From Isoetes taiwanensis (lineage: Eukaryota > Streptophyta > Lycopodiopsida > Isoetales > Isoetaceae): a DNA stretch of 64,000 bases. Shown one piece after another: positions 9,626 through 19,942 of the stretch. Position numbers and translations under genes: made by a program. The DNA lies in contig JAJEKV010000210.1 in NCBI GenBank assembly GCA_021234155.1, positions 529,501 through 593,500 of the forward strand. Direction: 5' to 3'. The notes beneath the pieces were generated by a model. That model was not told the DNA's origin. It ran no database searches and was given only the letters and a program-made list of their open reading frames with translations. Position 1 is the first letter of the stretch; every line of letters begins with the position of its first letter.

Positions 9626-11881
9626 CTAGCAGAGTCCAACATTGTTCAAAAGCTCTCGAAGAAAATTCCCTAGGTGAGGGAGTGAGGGAAGGTGTCGAAA
9701 CAGCTCGTGCATAGGTAGAGTCCAATCAATCCTGGAATATTTGGCGCGAAGGGTGTCATGTCTATGACAAAAGTATATGGCATGTTTCTCTGTTTCTATA
9801 TCCTCTTTGCACGCACAAATCCTCTGGCTCTCCTCAATTTTCAACCATCTCCCCTTCTCAATCATTAGGCAGTGAGAACTCACACTGAGGCGAGCAATGG
9901 CCCCGATTTGTCACAGGAACATGCCGTGAAGACACGGATATGGCTGGATAGCATGACTACGCCGATTAACGGATTAAAATATCTAATATAATATTGGAGT
10001 TTCTTTTTATCAGATGCCTCACAATATGCAAGAAAGGCATGAGCCTTAAATTTATCTGTAAAAGGGAGCATAAGCCCCCATCGGGATAACCATCCATGCA
10101 CATCTTTGTACCAAATAGATTACGCCCATCTGTTTCGAGTTTCTCATTTGCCTTAAGAGCAAGCCGAATCAAGGAGTTCTCATTTGCTTGATGTTTCTGA
10201 TCAAGGTATCTAAGCGTGTTGCTCATAGAGTGTATCTCCAAGGGAAACGATCCACACTCAAATAACAGCAGTTCATATGGAACCGCCCTTTTCACTTTCA
10301 AAACCATATGCAGCCAGGTCTTTTGAATTGCTTCAACTTCTCGCCATTTAGAACGAGAAAGTGATGGTCCCCATATTTCACTAGCATACAGAATTACTGG
10401 CATGACTAGAGTCTCAAAAAGTCTCTTCTGAAGTGGCCAATAGGTGATGTGAGAATGTCTGCACATATTTGCCATGGCGTAAAACGCTTTTAAAGCTACT
10501 GCAATTCTGAGATCAACACCCTTTGTCCAGGGTTTATGTCCCGTAAAAATTTCATGTCCTAAATATTTATAGGATTGAGCTTGATCTATCATATTCCCCT
10601 GGTACATTAGGGTAGCATTCTGTATTCCAAAGCCTAGGATCTTAGTCTTACTCATATTAACTGTCAAACCAAAGCGTGGAGCGAAATTGCTTAGCACATC
10701 TAATTGCCTTTGTAAGTCTTCTACTGTATGGGAGCATAGGAGTAGATCATCAGCAAACAAAAGGAGAATTACCAGTTCATGGAAGAGACAAGGAAAGCAG
10801 CAGCCAGATTGTTTGAGAAACTCCTCCAATTGATCGATATAAAGTCCGAATAAAGTTGGCGAAAGCGTGCACCCTTGTTTAACTCCCATGTCGCTGGTGA
10901 CTAAATCAGTCATACCAGACGGGGTGATAACCCTGCCACGGACTGATTCGTAAAGCCTCCCAATAGCGTGAACCCATTCACATGGAACACCAAACTGAGT
11001 TAGCCGGTTCAATAATTTCTGTCTGGGAACTGTATCGAATGCTTTAGCAAAATCAATGAAGCAGCAAAGCAATGGTTTCCCCTGTGATCTAGCGAAGAGT
11101 GATCAAGTGATCTAAGGTGGAGGAGCCACGTCTAAACCAGCCTGCCCTCGAGCTCTTGCTCCATGATCATCTGCCCAAGCAGTAAGTTTAGCGCCAAAAA
11201 CCTTGCCAACTAATCATAATAGTCCTATAATTGCTTGGTAACAGCGCATCACCTTGTTTATATATAGGATGGATCAAACTGGTGGTCCAGGCTTCAGGAA
11301 ACCCTTCTTTAATAGCTTGGTTAAAAATTTCAGAAATAAAGGTAGCTAGTTCTGATCCGCCATCCTTGAGGTGCTCTGCTGTAAGTCCATCAATATCCCG
11401 GGCTTTGCCACAAGCCAGCCCATCAATATCGTTCTTGACATCGTCAAGAGAAACCACAAAGCTAGAAAAAGCTTCTGTGGGTAAACATAACTTGTCCTCT
11501 CCCTTAAAGTACAAATGTATGGCGTATGTCTGCCATACATGCAAGTCTGTCAATGGCAGCTCTTTAGAAGGGGGGGGATAATCTTTTCCAAAACCATTTC
11601 CCGGATTTATTTGCCTTATGATTCAGCTTTATCTGCTGCGCAAGAAATCCAAGCTTTGCTTCTTCCTCTTGACCGACTTTACGTAGGCTGTAGAGTGTGT
11701 GTGGATCCACTATTCTTTTCTTAGCATCCTTGATTTTCGAGTCATACCATTCGTTTTGTGGTGCGTGCGATTTCAACCGATATACACCACAAACCTTTCT
11801 TGCACATTCTGATAAAAGCATGTTAAGAGCAGCAGCCCGGGCATGTATATTACATAACGCCCTTATCCGGGGCAGGCCCAA
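9626..11881 (-). pseudogene. LINE A ORF2: linker, reverse transcriptase and zinc motif
   Basis: The linker frame 11881-11564 leads into RT. RT begins in 11553-11188 (DVKNDIDGLACGKARD, LTAEHLKDGG, SLIHPIYKQGD), crosses a broken stretch (GFRRGSSTLDHLITLR near 11130), and continues in a 368-codon frame 11072-9966. That frame has IDFAKAFDTVPRQ (motif A), KQGCTLSPTLFGLYID (motif B), LLLFADDLLLC (catalytic FADD) and VNMSKTKILGF. It also has SEIWGPSLSRSKW, a post-RT block seen in LINE B. The C-terminal zinc motif ICACKEDIETEKHAIYFC is at 9883-9626. It makes cDNA by target-primed reverse transcription. The frame breaks suggest inactivity. Confidence 0.92.
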
Positions 11882-12765
11882 AAGGACCTCATCATGGAAG
11901 GCTTGTTTCGGGATCCATCATACTTTATACGTGGTATGGGCCTTGTATGAGAGGACTTAAGTGCAGCCAGCTTTAATAGAATGGGAGCATGATCACTATC
12001 ACCTGTAAAGGTTCCAATCCGGAATTCTTTCAACATGTTCAACATATGGGGCTCACCAATGACATAATCTAAGACTGAATATGTGAATTCTGATGTAGTC
12101 TCACTTCGAAAAGTGTATCTATCAGATTCATTATGGCAAATGCCATTGAAAATAATCATGTTTAGAGAAGAACATAAGTTCAAAATTTGCTGACCTGCAG
12201 CATTAGCTTCCTTGTGGCAACTCTTACGTGAAAAGGCATCCCATTTCTCTACTTGCAGCAAACTAGGATCTGAATCTATATATATTTTTTGAGCTTGAGA
12301 TTGACCTGTCCAACCATTCAAATCACCCATCAAAATTACCTCATAAGTTTGCTGCCATTCTACAATTTTGAGACCGAGTTTTGTAAGAGACCCATTATGA
12401 ATCTGGTAAGATGATGGAGGAACATAACAACAAACTAAAAGAACATCACGGTTAGTTTGTAATAGAGAAGCTTTTGCCTTGAGGACCAAAATTTGTTTGT
12501 CTTCTTCATCTGCGTACCATAATGATACCACGCTACGCATTCTAGAATGGACAAAGCAGGCTAATTCTCCATAAGGCCGACCTCTATGAGGTTTCGGATG
12601 CCACACAGAGTACATGTCAAAGTTTTTTATAGATTGCAATCTACCAAGCTGGTGTTCCCAAGTTTCTGAAAGAAATAATATGTCTAAATCTTCGGTCTCT
12701 AAGAGATTAAAACTGCTACAGAGGCCTTTTGGACCTTTAATATTCCAGCATCCTATAGAGACCAC
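11863..12765 (-). pseudogene. LINE A ORF2: APE-type endonuclease domain
   Basis: A 300-codon frame carries the endonuclease/exonuclease/phosphatase fold of L1-type LINEs. The catalytic blocks appear in order: GCWNIKGPKG (Asn), LFLSETWEHQ (metal-binding Glu), VCCYVPPSS (Tyr), LMGDLNGWTG (Asp and Asn), YSVLDYVIG, and GDSDHAPILL (Asp-His pair). All key residues look intact. It nicks target DNA to prime reverse transcription. The start at 12765 (MVSIGCWNIKG) fits the family, where the domain begins within a few residues of the initiator Met. Confidence 0.92.
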
Positions 12766-12945
12766 GGCAGGCGTTAGTGTATGCCTGCCTGGAAATCCCT
12801 ATTCTGTGCGATCTCGAATTATGACCTGGCCATTCCGGTAAACCGCCCATTTCCACGAAGCTCTTGCCTCCTTAACATGTCCGATAGCATCCGGGTCGGT
12901 TTTGTAAGCTGTTGCCATGTTAAGTCCTCGCATACTCGGTAGTTG

Positions 12946-13476
12946 CTACCTTTCAAAGATTGGTCCATGTTTCAAAATCTCTGTGCGAGATGCCTCATCC
13001 CTGCATTTAACTAAAATGTGTCGGATTTTGTCTTCAGTTTTCTTGCCAGTTCTCCAAGCATCGGTAATGAAAGGTTCATCCATTTTCAGATTCTCTTTGC
13101 AAAAATGAACAGCCATGTCTTTGGTTTCCTCATTCTCTGTCTCTGGTATTCCAACAATACGAATTCTCAGTGTCCTTTTATAACGTTCTCGTTCTTCAGC
13201 AAGTACTGATTGGACTTCAGCTTTTAGATCAGAAGGGGTTTCCGATTTTTGCTGCTGGGTGTTTTGCTCAAGTAACTCGATCTTGCCTTCTAAAAAATCA
13301 ACACGTGACTGTAATGTAGCTACTTTATCCAGCAAGGTTTTCACCTGTTTAACCTCTTCTTGTATGGAGTCTAATGTCGAGACTTTTTGCATCAGCAAAT
13401 TCCAAGCGCTCTGGGTCAGAACGAATTCTCCATCTGCATCAGGAGACTTCTGCTGCTTCTGTCGGGTGCCTGCCAT
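12946..13476 (-). CDS. LINE A ORF1 protein, coiled coil plus L1 ORF1-like RNA-binding domain
   Basis: The preferred start is the ATG at 13476 (MAGTRQKQQKSP), giving about 176 residues; an upstream in-frame Met at 13512 lies in sequence outside the element. A heptad-rich coiled coil runs over about residues 30-85 (LDSIQEEVKQVKTLLDKV). It is followed by an RRM-like domain with RTLRIRIVGIPETENEE and ILVKCRDEASRTEIL, resembling the transposase_22/L1 ORF1 fold. Such proteins trimerise and bind LINE RNA. The frame looks intact to its stop at 12946. ORF1 and the endonuclease are separated by about 180 bp. Confidence 0.8.
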   Translation of the reverse strand: MAGTRQKQQKSPDADGEFVLTQSAWNLLMQKVSTLDSIQEEVKQVKTLLDKVATLQSRVDFLEGKIELLEQNTQQQKSETPSDLKAEVQSVLAEERERYKRTLRIRIVGIPETENEETKDMAVHFCKENLKMDEPFITDAWRTGKKTEDKIRHILVKCRDEASRTEILKHGPIFER

Positions 13477-13499
13477 GGTCAATTTTTGGGCGCTAATTT

Positions 13500-13821
13500 T
13501 GTATGGGAGCATAGGAGTAGATCATCAGCAAATAAAAAGAGAATTACCAGTTCATGGAAGAGACGAGGAAAGCAGCAGCCAGATTGTTTGAGAAACTCCT
13601 CCAATTGATCGATATAAAGTCCGAATAAAGTTGGCGAAAGCGTGCACCCTTGTTTAACTCCCACGTCGCTGGTGACTAAATCAGTCATACCAGACGGGGT
13701 GATAACCCTGCCACGGACTGATTCGTAAAGCCTCCCAATAGCGTGAACCCATTCACATGGAACACCAAGCTGAGTTAGCCGGTTCAATAATTTCTGTCTG
13801 GGAACTGTATCGAATGCTTTA
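13500..13821 (-). mobile_element. Second copy of a LINE A RT segment, 322 bp, cut at both ends
   Basis: This stretch matches 10726-11047 of LINE A with only about five differences by eye (about 98 percent identity). It encodes KAFDTVPRQ through LFADDLLLCSH and nothing beyond. It abuts the LINE A 5' end on one side and unrelated DNA on the other. Its orientation is the same as LINE A. Confidence 0.85.
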
Positions 13822-13928
13822 TCGAACAATATGGCAACATCTCATATGGCTCAACCAGCGCGTAACATCATTGTGAACATTGCCTCTCCTACCAGCAGTC
13901 TTGTTGCCCTGCAAATGGTTCATTTCCA

Positions 13929-14573
13929 TTGATAATTACTTTTATTATCAACGGATTTTCGGCCCAAGCATGTGCTAGTAACATTGATCTTGTATCGTCC
14001 ACCTCTGGAGATGCTCTATTGCAGCCACAACCTTCACAATTGTCCATCTCTGGAGATGTGGAATTGCAGCCACAACCTGTGCAGCATGTGGCAAAAAGAA
14101 GGAAGACATCAGTTAACAAAACAGGGCTTGTAACTTCTGACGCATTTGTTGTTGCAGCAGATAAGGAGGGGGCTCGAAAACTTGAAGCAAAAAAGGTAAA
14201 GTTGCAAAAGGCCGAGGAGAGGAGAAAAGAGTCAGAAAGGAAAAAAATTACAAAGGAGATGTTACAAAAAGAAGTTTTGAAGAGGAAGGGAGAGAGAGAG
14301 GCTAAAAGAAGAGCCACCCAATTGGGTAAACAAATTGGAGCAACATCAGAAGTTGGCACTGCTCAGAGGACACCATTGCCATGTGTTCCTCATGATTTGG
14401 TGCATGATTTTGTTGGTAGTGAACATACTAATAACAATGAGAATTATGTGTTAGTAGATGCAAATAGAGGACTCCTCCAAAGAGGCCTATACCATCAAGG
14501 TTTGGTGATCAAATTTGGTCAAGACATTTGTTTCAAGCATATCAAACAGACTCAATGGGTGTCATGGACATGA
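13929..14573 (+). CDS. Lys/Glu-rich coiled-coil protein, possible C-terminal tail of the pogo-like transposase
   Basis: A frame of about 200 codons stays open with no early ATG, so it is probably a continuation rather than a start. It contains a duplicated peptide (STSGDALLQPQP, then SISGDVELQPQP), a basic KRRKTS, then a long charged helix (about residues 75-135, KKVKLQKAEERRKESERKK) and a hydrophilic C-terminus. Such KRE-rich tails are common after the DDE core in pogo/Tigger-like proteins, and it lies just beyond the nested LINE. The link is inferred from position and composition only. Confidence 0.4.
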   Translation: MIITFIINGFSAQACASNIDLVSSTSGDALLQPQPSQLSISGDVELQPQPVQHVAKRRKTSVNKTGLVTSDAFVVAADKEGARKLEAKKVKLQKAEERRKESERKKITKEMLQKEVLKRKGEREAKRRATQLGKQIGATSEVGTAQRTPLPCVPHDLVHDFVGSEHTNNNENYVLVDANRGLLQRGLYHQGLVIKFGQDICFKHIKQTQWVSWT

Positions 14574-15100
14574 ATTCACGTGCATGGGTCAAATATAACC
14601 ACCTTACAATGAGGCAAGGGAAAGAAAACAATGCTTAAGGTACTAACACATTCTCTTGTTTATATAATCCCTTGCAGGGTTTATTTTGCAATTGATTTGA
14701 TTGTGGAAGAAATTGATAAATAACCATGGAGGTACAAAGGATATATCGTACTATGGAAGTACGCGGATATCCATAACTGTTTCTAGAGTTTTGCAGGAGC
14801 TAAAAGAATGGGGACGTGGAGGTTCCAATGGGTATAAGGTACTGTGGAAGTACAATAACTTATAACCATTCTTGAGTTCGCAGGGTTTAGGAACTCCCAG
14901 GTGTACGTTGAACATGTGACAATCACCTTGAGAAGGGATGGACCAAACTGGAACGTACTTGGACGATCGCGGACGATCTCTTTTGAGAAGGGGTGGAATG
15001 ATATAGGGTCAAGCACGGGGGAGTGGTCCACGGCGCCAGGGTTATGGGGGCATGACAAAAGTATGGCAAAGTTGTGCAAACATCTCTAATTGTTGCCTAG
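14574..15100. other. Intergenic with a diverged ~50-bp duplication
   Basis: No gene seen. CGTACTATGGAAGTACG with ATCCATAACTGTTTC (14747-14785) recurs as GGTACTGTGGAAGTACA with TATAACCATTCTT (14838-14875), each followed by a GCAGG block, suggesting an old duplication. Confidence 0.4.
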
Positions 15101-15990
15101 TGTTATATGGGCAAGGAACATTATTATGAGACATGGGCATAGTTATGAACTATTGAACAATAAAGGACCATTGACTGTATTGGGGCTAAGGATGCAACCC
15201 AAAGATGGGTTCGTGGAGATAACAAAAAGGGGCATGACTATTTATGGATAAAAGGGCTAACCTTATAAAAAGATAGGCCTTTATATGAAATAAAAGGGTG
15301 AATGGATATTACGGGAGCTTACCTTTTTCAAAGGCCAAGGATATTATATAAGGCACCGACCTGTAACAGGGAAGGGACAGATGGGCGATAGGAAACAGAT
15401 AGGTGGACAGGAACAGTGTCTTTTAGGCGATGAACAATGGAACTTAGATATAAAGAAGGATTATGGGCGACCATTTCGGCATCCGGATTACAGAATTGCT
15501 CAGCGGATTGATTACGGCAGCAGATCTACAAGCCTGTAGAAGATTGAGAGAAGAAGATACAGAAAATCCGGGAGGATGCAGGAGTAGCCGATTATCTGTT
15601 TGGTGTTCGATTCCTGCTTCCCAGCATAGCATAATAGATCTGCATCCTTTCTGTGGAAGAGGAGCGGTCGATCAGCTTAGATGAAGGCTGACCCATTCAA
15701 TAGCCAGGAGATCCATGATTTGTCTGATGCGATCCTCTTGTCAGCAGCCATTATGTTTTTGTCCTGAAGATGTTCCTTCTTATCTGATAAGTGGATTATC
15801 AGTTTGCTCAAGAGCTACGTGGAGTAGCTAGAGATTGTTTGCCAAGCCAGTTGCTAGTTGATTGCCATAACCCCGTGGACCCGGTTGGGTGGATAAACGT
15901 GCTCATCAATGAATTTGTCTGTGATATATGATAATCAGATCTTGTTCCACAACTAAGATGCTGTTGATCAGTTGAGTAGTTTTCCCATAA
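15101..15990 (+). repeat. Possible solo LTR (low confidence)
   Basis: The stretch begins near TGTTATATGGGCAAGG, has a TATA-like CTTATAAAAAG near 15263 and a T-rich end near 15990. It is followed by TTGTATCAGATGG, loosely like an initiator-tRNA primer site (TGGTATCAGA). No second copy or internal coding region was found. Confidence 0.25.
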
Positions 15991-16002
15991 ACATGAATTG
16001 TA

Positions 16003-16910
16003 TCAGATGGCAATCTCTTCTCGACAACTATTCTGTTGATCTTTCCTACTTTTATGTGGCATATTCTCAGCATTGAATTCAACATATTTTTCAAAAACCT
16101 GCCTAGCAGCCAGGATCCTAGAAGTTGGCCTCAACATGCCATTATTTCCATGTAATGCAATTTTACTCCCCTTTGCATGACTTGCTTGCCAATTTTGCCA
16201 AGATGAAATTGGAATGCCATGAATATGTATCCCTAGCAGTGGGTATTTTTTTTTCTTTGGAAATTTTTCATCTTGAAGTGCAAGCTCATGAATGGAGTAC
16301 ATGTAAGTCCTCCTCTCATCACAAGTATACTCTTGGAAGGTGGCTCTTGCTTCCACCAATTCATCAATTTCAAACTTCTGAACACAATTAGCCCAGCAAC
16401 ATTCCATTCCCCTTACCTTAGTCAGAGCTTCACGTGAACAATCACTACTTGACTTGGACCTCTTGATAGGATAATGTTTCACCACTGAGTGTGCCCTCTT
16501 CTCTGGAAATATGGTCCTGGCAGCTATTGGAGGTGCATTAAGAAAATCAGTGTCATCCACAACCTCTGGCTCTGGTAAAAGGAATTCTCCTATAAACTCA
16601 ATGCAGGCTATAGGCCATGGCATGATGCATGGAACCCCAATTGTTTAATACGAGCAGTGAAATCCTGGTGATTTGACCCTTTTTCCTTCCATTTTTCTTC
16701 TAAACTTGTTATGGCCACACCCACTTTATCCTCTCCTAACCTTTCATCATTGACAGCTTGGATAGGATCAGCTAGTATGATAGTTCCTTCACCTACTAGC
16801 TCCTTATTACATTGGTGCTTCACTTTCACCTTCTTATTCTTCCAATCCAACCTACTGTAGAGGATAATTTGCTTAGTAGTCTCACCCTCAACACCCTTTG
16901 GGTGGTCCAC
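16003..16910 (-). pseudogene. Plant transposon-associated ORF with a WP-ending domain (DUF8039-like), frameshifted
   Basis: Two frames join at 16608-16623. The upstream one (16910-16608) has VGEGTIILADP, ERLGEDKVGVAI and IKQLGFHA. The next (16623-16003) starts MPWPIACIEFIGEF. Together they match the plant domain with a V(A)xGTI..P..LG..V pattern closing in AWP-like residues, often found next to CACTA/En-Spm genes. I infer DUF8039-like. A Cys-containing segment (MECCWANCVQKFEIDELVEA) and a basic C-terminus (MPHKSRKDQQ) follow, which I do not recognise. The frame break suggests a pseudogene, though a short missed intron is possible. Confidence 0.45.
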
Positions 16911-17598
16911 ACCATTGACCTACAAGAACAATGTTTACAATGGGGTGACAATGTGATAAGAACATGTGGTAACAATGTTGAAACATGTTGGGGGGGATAG
17001 GTATTACATTTTTACCCTTTTTAGGATCCACACGCTTCACCTATATAAAGTTAAATGTCTTAATATTAGTTCGAAAAAGGGACAAAGTAATTTTGAGAAT
17101 AGATTAAAGGGAACTTTAAAAAATACCAAAAAAAAACCATTAAATGGACAAATATATGTTGTAAGTGCAGCCAAAAATAGGTTGTAAGTATAGCTTAGGT
17201 GCAGGTAATTATGTAAAATTAATGATAACATAGGGTGTATGTTAGTAGTACTAATGAGGTAAGTATTGGTCGTAATTCTAGATAGGCCAAAGTAGGTTGT
17301 AAGTATAGCTGAGGTCTAGGTAATTATACAAAATTAATGACAACATAGGTTTTAAGTATAGCTGACATGTGGGTAATTCTATAGAGAATTAATGATAACC
17401 TAGGGCGTAATTAATTCAATAGAAGTAATGATAGCTAATTCGTATAGGATATAATTCGTATATGATGTGATGGAATCATAATTACAACCGCGCCTATACG
17501 AAACCTTGCATGTAACTACTATATCTTGCATGAAACCCTCCATTCCTTCAACCGCCCATCCTTTCTTCCTTCTAGCGCCCTGCATTTTCTTCCTTACC
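16911..17598. repeat. Intergenic with three diverged copies of a ~57-bp unit
   Basis: A unit beginning GTTGTAAGTATAGCT, with AGGTAATT and AAATTAATGA, occurs at about 17179-17236, 17291-17348 and 17349-17405. No gene seen. The last 90 bp precede the acidic-protein gene and probably form its 5' leader. Confidence 0.55.
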
Positions 17599-18039
17599 AT
17601 GGTGAGCCATGCTGCCCGCCTTCGTCCCGGTCCATCCCGCCGGACTCGCCTCCGAGAGGCGAAGAGGGAGATCAAAAAACTGATCAAGAAATCCATTCCC
17701 CCATCCCGCAGATGCCGCTGTGGCTGCCTTCTGCATTACGGGCTGGATGAATGCGAGGACTTGTTTCTCCAGGGTAAGCTTCATCCGGGAAAGGAGTATC
17801 TTAGCACCAACACTAGCAGCCCTGAGTCCCCCCATACACCAGCAGATTCTGATGAAGAGATGGAGAAGGAGGTTGAAAAAGAAGAAGAAATGGAGGAAGC
17901 AGATGAGGAGTGGCGAGAAGAATTGGAGGAAGAGAAGAAGAAGATTTTAATGGACGCCCTCTCCTCCTCGGATGATGAAGTTATTGCAGAATCCATTCTT
18001 GAAGAGATGGCAGAAGAAGAAGATGGCTCAGAGGAATAG
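17599..18039 (+). CDS. Small basic-then-acidic protein, unknown function
   Basis: The ATG at 17599 lies in a strong plant context (TACCATGG) and opens 147 codons. An upstream in-frame Met at 17506 is possible but its context is weaker. The N-terminus is very basic (LREAKREIKKLIKKS), followed by a Cys cluster CRCGCLLHYGLDEC that could bind zinc. The last 70 residues are Glu-rich helices with acidic SSSDDE patches. The stop is followed by a (GAG)n tract and, at 18244-18249, an AATAAA poly(A) signal. The frame is intact, unlike its neighbours. It could be a young gene or a transposon accessory gene. Confidence 0.5.
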   Translation: MVSHAARLRPGPSRRTRLREAKREIKKLIKKSIPPSRRCRCGCLLHYGLDECEDLFLQGKLHPGKEYLSTNTSSPESPHTPADSDEEMEKEVEKEEEMEEADEEWREELEEEKKKILMDALSSSDDEVIAESILEEMAEEEDGSEE

Positions 18040-18112
18040 GAGGAGGAGGAGGAGGAGGAGGAGGAAGAAGTCAAGGGCTGAATTTTTTTTTTTTTTTTTA
18101 TTATTATTATTT
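18036..18112. repeat. (GAG)n, then poly-T and (ATT)n
   Basis: A GAG trinucleotide run (about 18036-18066), then about 17 T at 18083-18099 and an ATTATTATT tract. It extends the acidic coding repeat past the stop codon. Confidence 0.8.
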
Positions 18113-18243
18113 AGTTTTTTGTTAAGAAAGGAGAGCTGGGCATCTCCAAAAAAGGCCTCAAATGATGATTGTGAATGGAGCTAGGCATCTCTTTAAACTG
18201 CCTAGAACTTTTGTAATTTTGTAACACAGAGCTGGACAACTCT

Positions 18244-18249
18244 AATAAA
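18244..18249 (+). terminator. AATAAA poly(A) signal after the acidic-protein gene
   Basis: Canonical AATAAA about 205 bp after the stop at 18039, followed by T-rich sequence. Confidence 0.5.
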
Positions 18250-18288
18250 AGTTCTTTAGTGTCAACTCTAACTTGAAAGCATAACTAT

Positions 18289-18582
18289 AATTTCTTCAGA
18301 AGCTGTTTTGAATTCTGGCTCTTTCATTCTTAATTTTGAGAGAGCTGAAGTGAAATCACGCCAGGCGCGAAATATGTTTGTGTGCAAAATGTTTAAATTG
18401 TACAGGTCCAATACACGCCTGGCGTGAATTGCATAAAGTTAATTACTGTATGCAATTCACGCCAGGCGTGTATTGGACCTGTACAATTTAAACATTTTGC
18501 ACACAAACATATTTCGCGCCTGGCGTGATTTCACTTCAGCTCTCTCAAAATCAAAAATTACAATACAGCTTCTGAAGAAATT
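18289..18582. repeat. Large inverted repeat with a 101-bp perfect core
   Basis: Positions 18334-18434 and 18450-18550 are exact reverse complements (101 bp), separated by a 15-nt loop. Weaker pairing extends outward to 18289 (AATTTCTTCAGAAGCTG) and 18582. The arms hold four copies of the CACGCC(A/T)GGCGTG-type palindrome. A transcript through here would form a nearly perfect hairpin. Confidence 0.95.
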
Positions 18583-18904
18583 ACAGTACTGCTTTAAAGT
18601 ACAATACAGGATACACGCATGGCGTGAATTGCATATAGTAACTAGCTTTCGTATCTTAATATTTCCTAACAAAGACCTGCTAATTTTTTTAATGCATTAA
18701 ATGAGTTTACAATTCATAAGGCTTCTGCTAATGCCAGTAGTGCATTTAAATTACAAATGAATGGTATTCGCTCATGGCGTGAAATCACTAATTTGTTTTT
18801 TCTCTCTAACTTACAGATTTATGAATTCGCGCCTGGCGCGTATTCAATTGAACATACGCCTGGCGCGTATTCAACTGAAGTTCCTCCTGTGCCAGCATAG
18901 GCTA

Positions 18905-19134
18905 CAAGCATAGGCTTATTCAATGAGTTGTGTCGTGCTCTGGAGGGGCTTGAAATGGAGAATGCTCAGCTGAGAATGAGAGTTGCAGACCCCGAAGCCA
19001 TTTTGGGTAATATTCCAATAGCTGCACCATCTTATTTGCCAGATTCTTGTGTGCCAGCTTATCTTGTTACAACAGCATTTGAGACTACTGTGCCAGCATT
19101 TGAGACTACTGAGGAACAACACACAGATGAATAA
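18905..19134 (+). CDS. Possible last exon of an unknown gene
   Basis: After an acceptor-like CCAGCATAG at 18892-18900 the frame reads LFNELCRALEGLEMENAQLRM, a leucine-zipper-like heptad helix, then a Pro/Thr-rich tail with the duplicated AFETT, stopping at 19134. The following ACAATGTAAAGAGTGT resembles the sequence downstream of the FCP1-like exon (25051-25065). The earlier exons were not found; the palindrome cluster occupies the presumed intron. Confidence 0.3.
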
Positions 19135-19303
19135 CACACAGATGTAATTAAAACAATGTAAAGAGTGTCTAGTGTTTTTTAAATTCCTGAATGGTCTGGT
19201 CTGCAGGCCTTATAGTTTTGAAATTTTGAATGAATGATCTGGTATGCAAGCATTTTATTTCACACATATGACAGAATCAGCTTGTGCATCTTAGTATAAG
19301 TAC

Positions 19304-19612
19304 TCAATCTACTTTTTCTGATGTATCTTCCTCTATTTCTTCCAAGAAAATGAAACTCGCCTTCTTTAAGCAAATTACTGGCCATGCAACAAAGGTTCTG
19401 ATGCTTTCACCCACTGTGTCTCCATCAGGATGCCTTCTGGGTAATGCTTCGTCATTGAAATGGCAACTGGTTACTAGGATCTTCACATGATCATTTCCAA
19501 GAGGAACTCCATGGCATATTGCTTTCAGATCGACTGATTCTATCTTGCAATTTCCCACCCTCCTCTTCAAATTCGTCGTCAGCATGTAATATTCTTCTCC
19601 AATGCTGTTCAA
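19304..19612 (-). pseudogene. Second fragment of the WP-ending transposon-associated domain (DUF8039-like)
   Basis: A 102-codon minus-strand frame contains LTTNLKRRVGNCKIESVD, HGVPLGNDHVKILVTSCHF, DGDTVGESIRTFVAWPVICL. It has the same design as 16910-16608: a charged start, an LG-V strand, and a closing AWP. It is probably the C-terminal domain of a CACTA-associated protein left as a remnant. Confidence 0.45.
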
Positions 19613-19942
19613 TCTCGCAAGATCATGGGATTAATTTGGAGCTTGGGATCTGGAAGAGTAGATGAACTTACATGAAGGCGCTTGACATCGCTCAGGCGCC
19701 GGCTTCTTCCCAGTTCTTCCAAATTCTTTCGAGTTCTTCCTGTTCTTCCCAGTTCTTTCGAGTTCGAATGACAAGAAAGGCTGGCGGCAAGATTAGGTGG
19801 TAGTTTCAAAATCCGTTAATTGTACTGCTTTTTTACCGGCTGAGTGAAATCTAATTATGGGATTTGACAATACGGCGGTCGTAGAGCCATTTAATGCTCG
19901 TACAATTCCGTCCCGTCCATTAGGCCCAATCGTAAGATTGCT

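Larger units (their letters stand above)
9488..13499 (-). mobile_element. LINE A, L1-type non-LTR retrotransposon, nearly full length
   Basis: On the minus strand the order is ORF1 (13476-12946), APE-type endonuclease (12765-11863), RT (11553-9966), a CCHC-like zinc motif, and a 3' UTR ending in an (AAT/ATT)n array at 9490-9508. The last unique sequence is CTATGGGAC to ACGTCC near the array, shared with the other LINE tails here. ORF2 has a few frame breaks. The 5' end is close to the ORF1 start and joins a second RT fragment at 13500. Confidence 0.9.
6350..14573 (+). mobile_element. Pogo-like DNA transposon split by three insertions
   Basis: Separated blocks translate in order as one pogo/Tigger-type transposase: Psq-type helix-turn-helix, CENP-B-type DNA-binding domain, then the DDE core. 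A short LINE tail lies at 6556-6715, a ~1.9 kb insertion at about 7019-8921, and a 4 kb LINE at 9488-13499 with a further RT piece to 13821. The outer ends and terminal repeats were not found, so these limits cover only the coding part. Confidence 0.7.

Noticed and set aside
17781-18074. Minus-strand poly-Ser frame
   Set aside because: Shadow of the Glu-rich acidic gene and GAG repeat on the plus strand.
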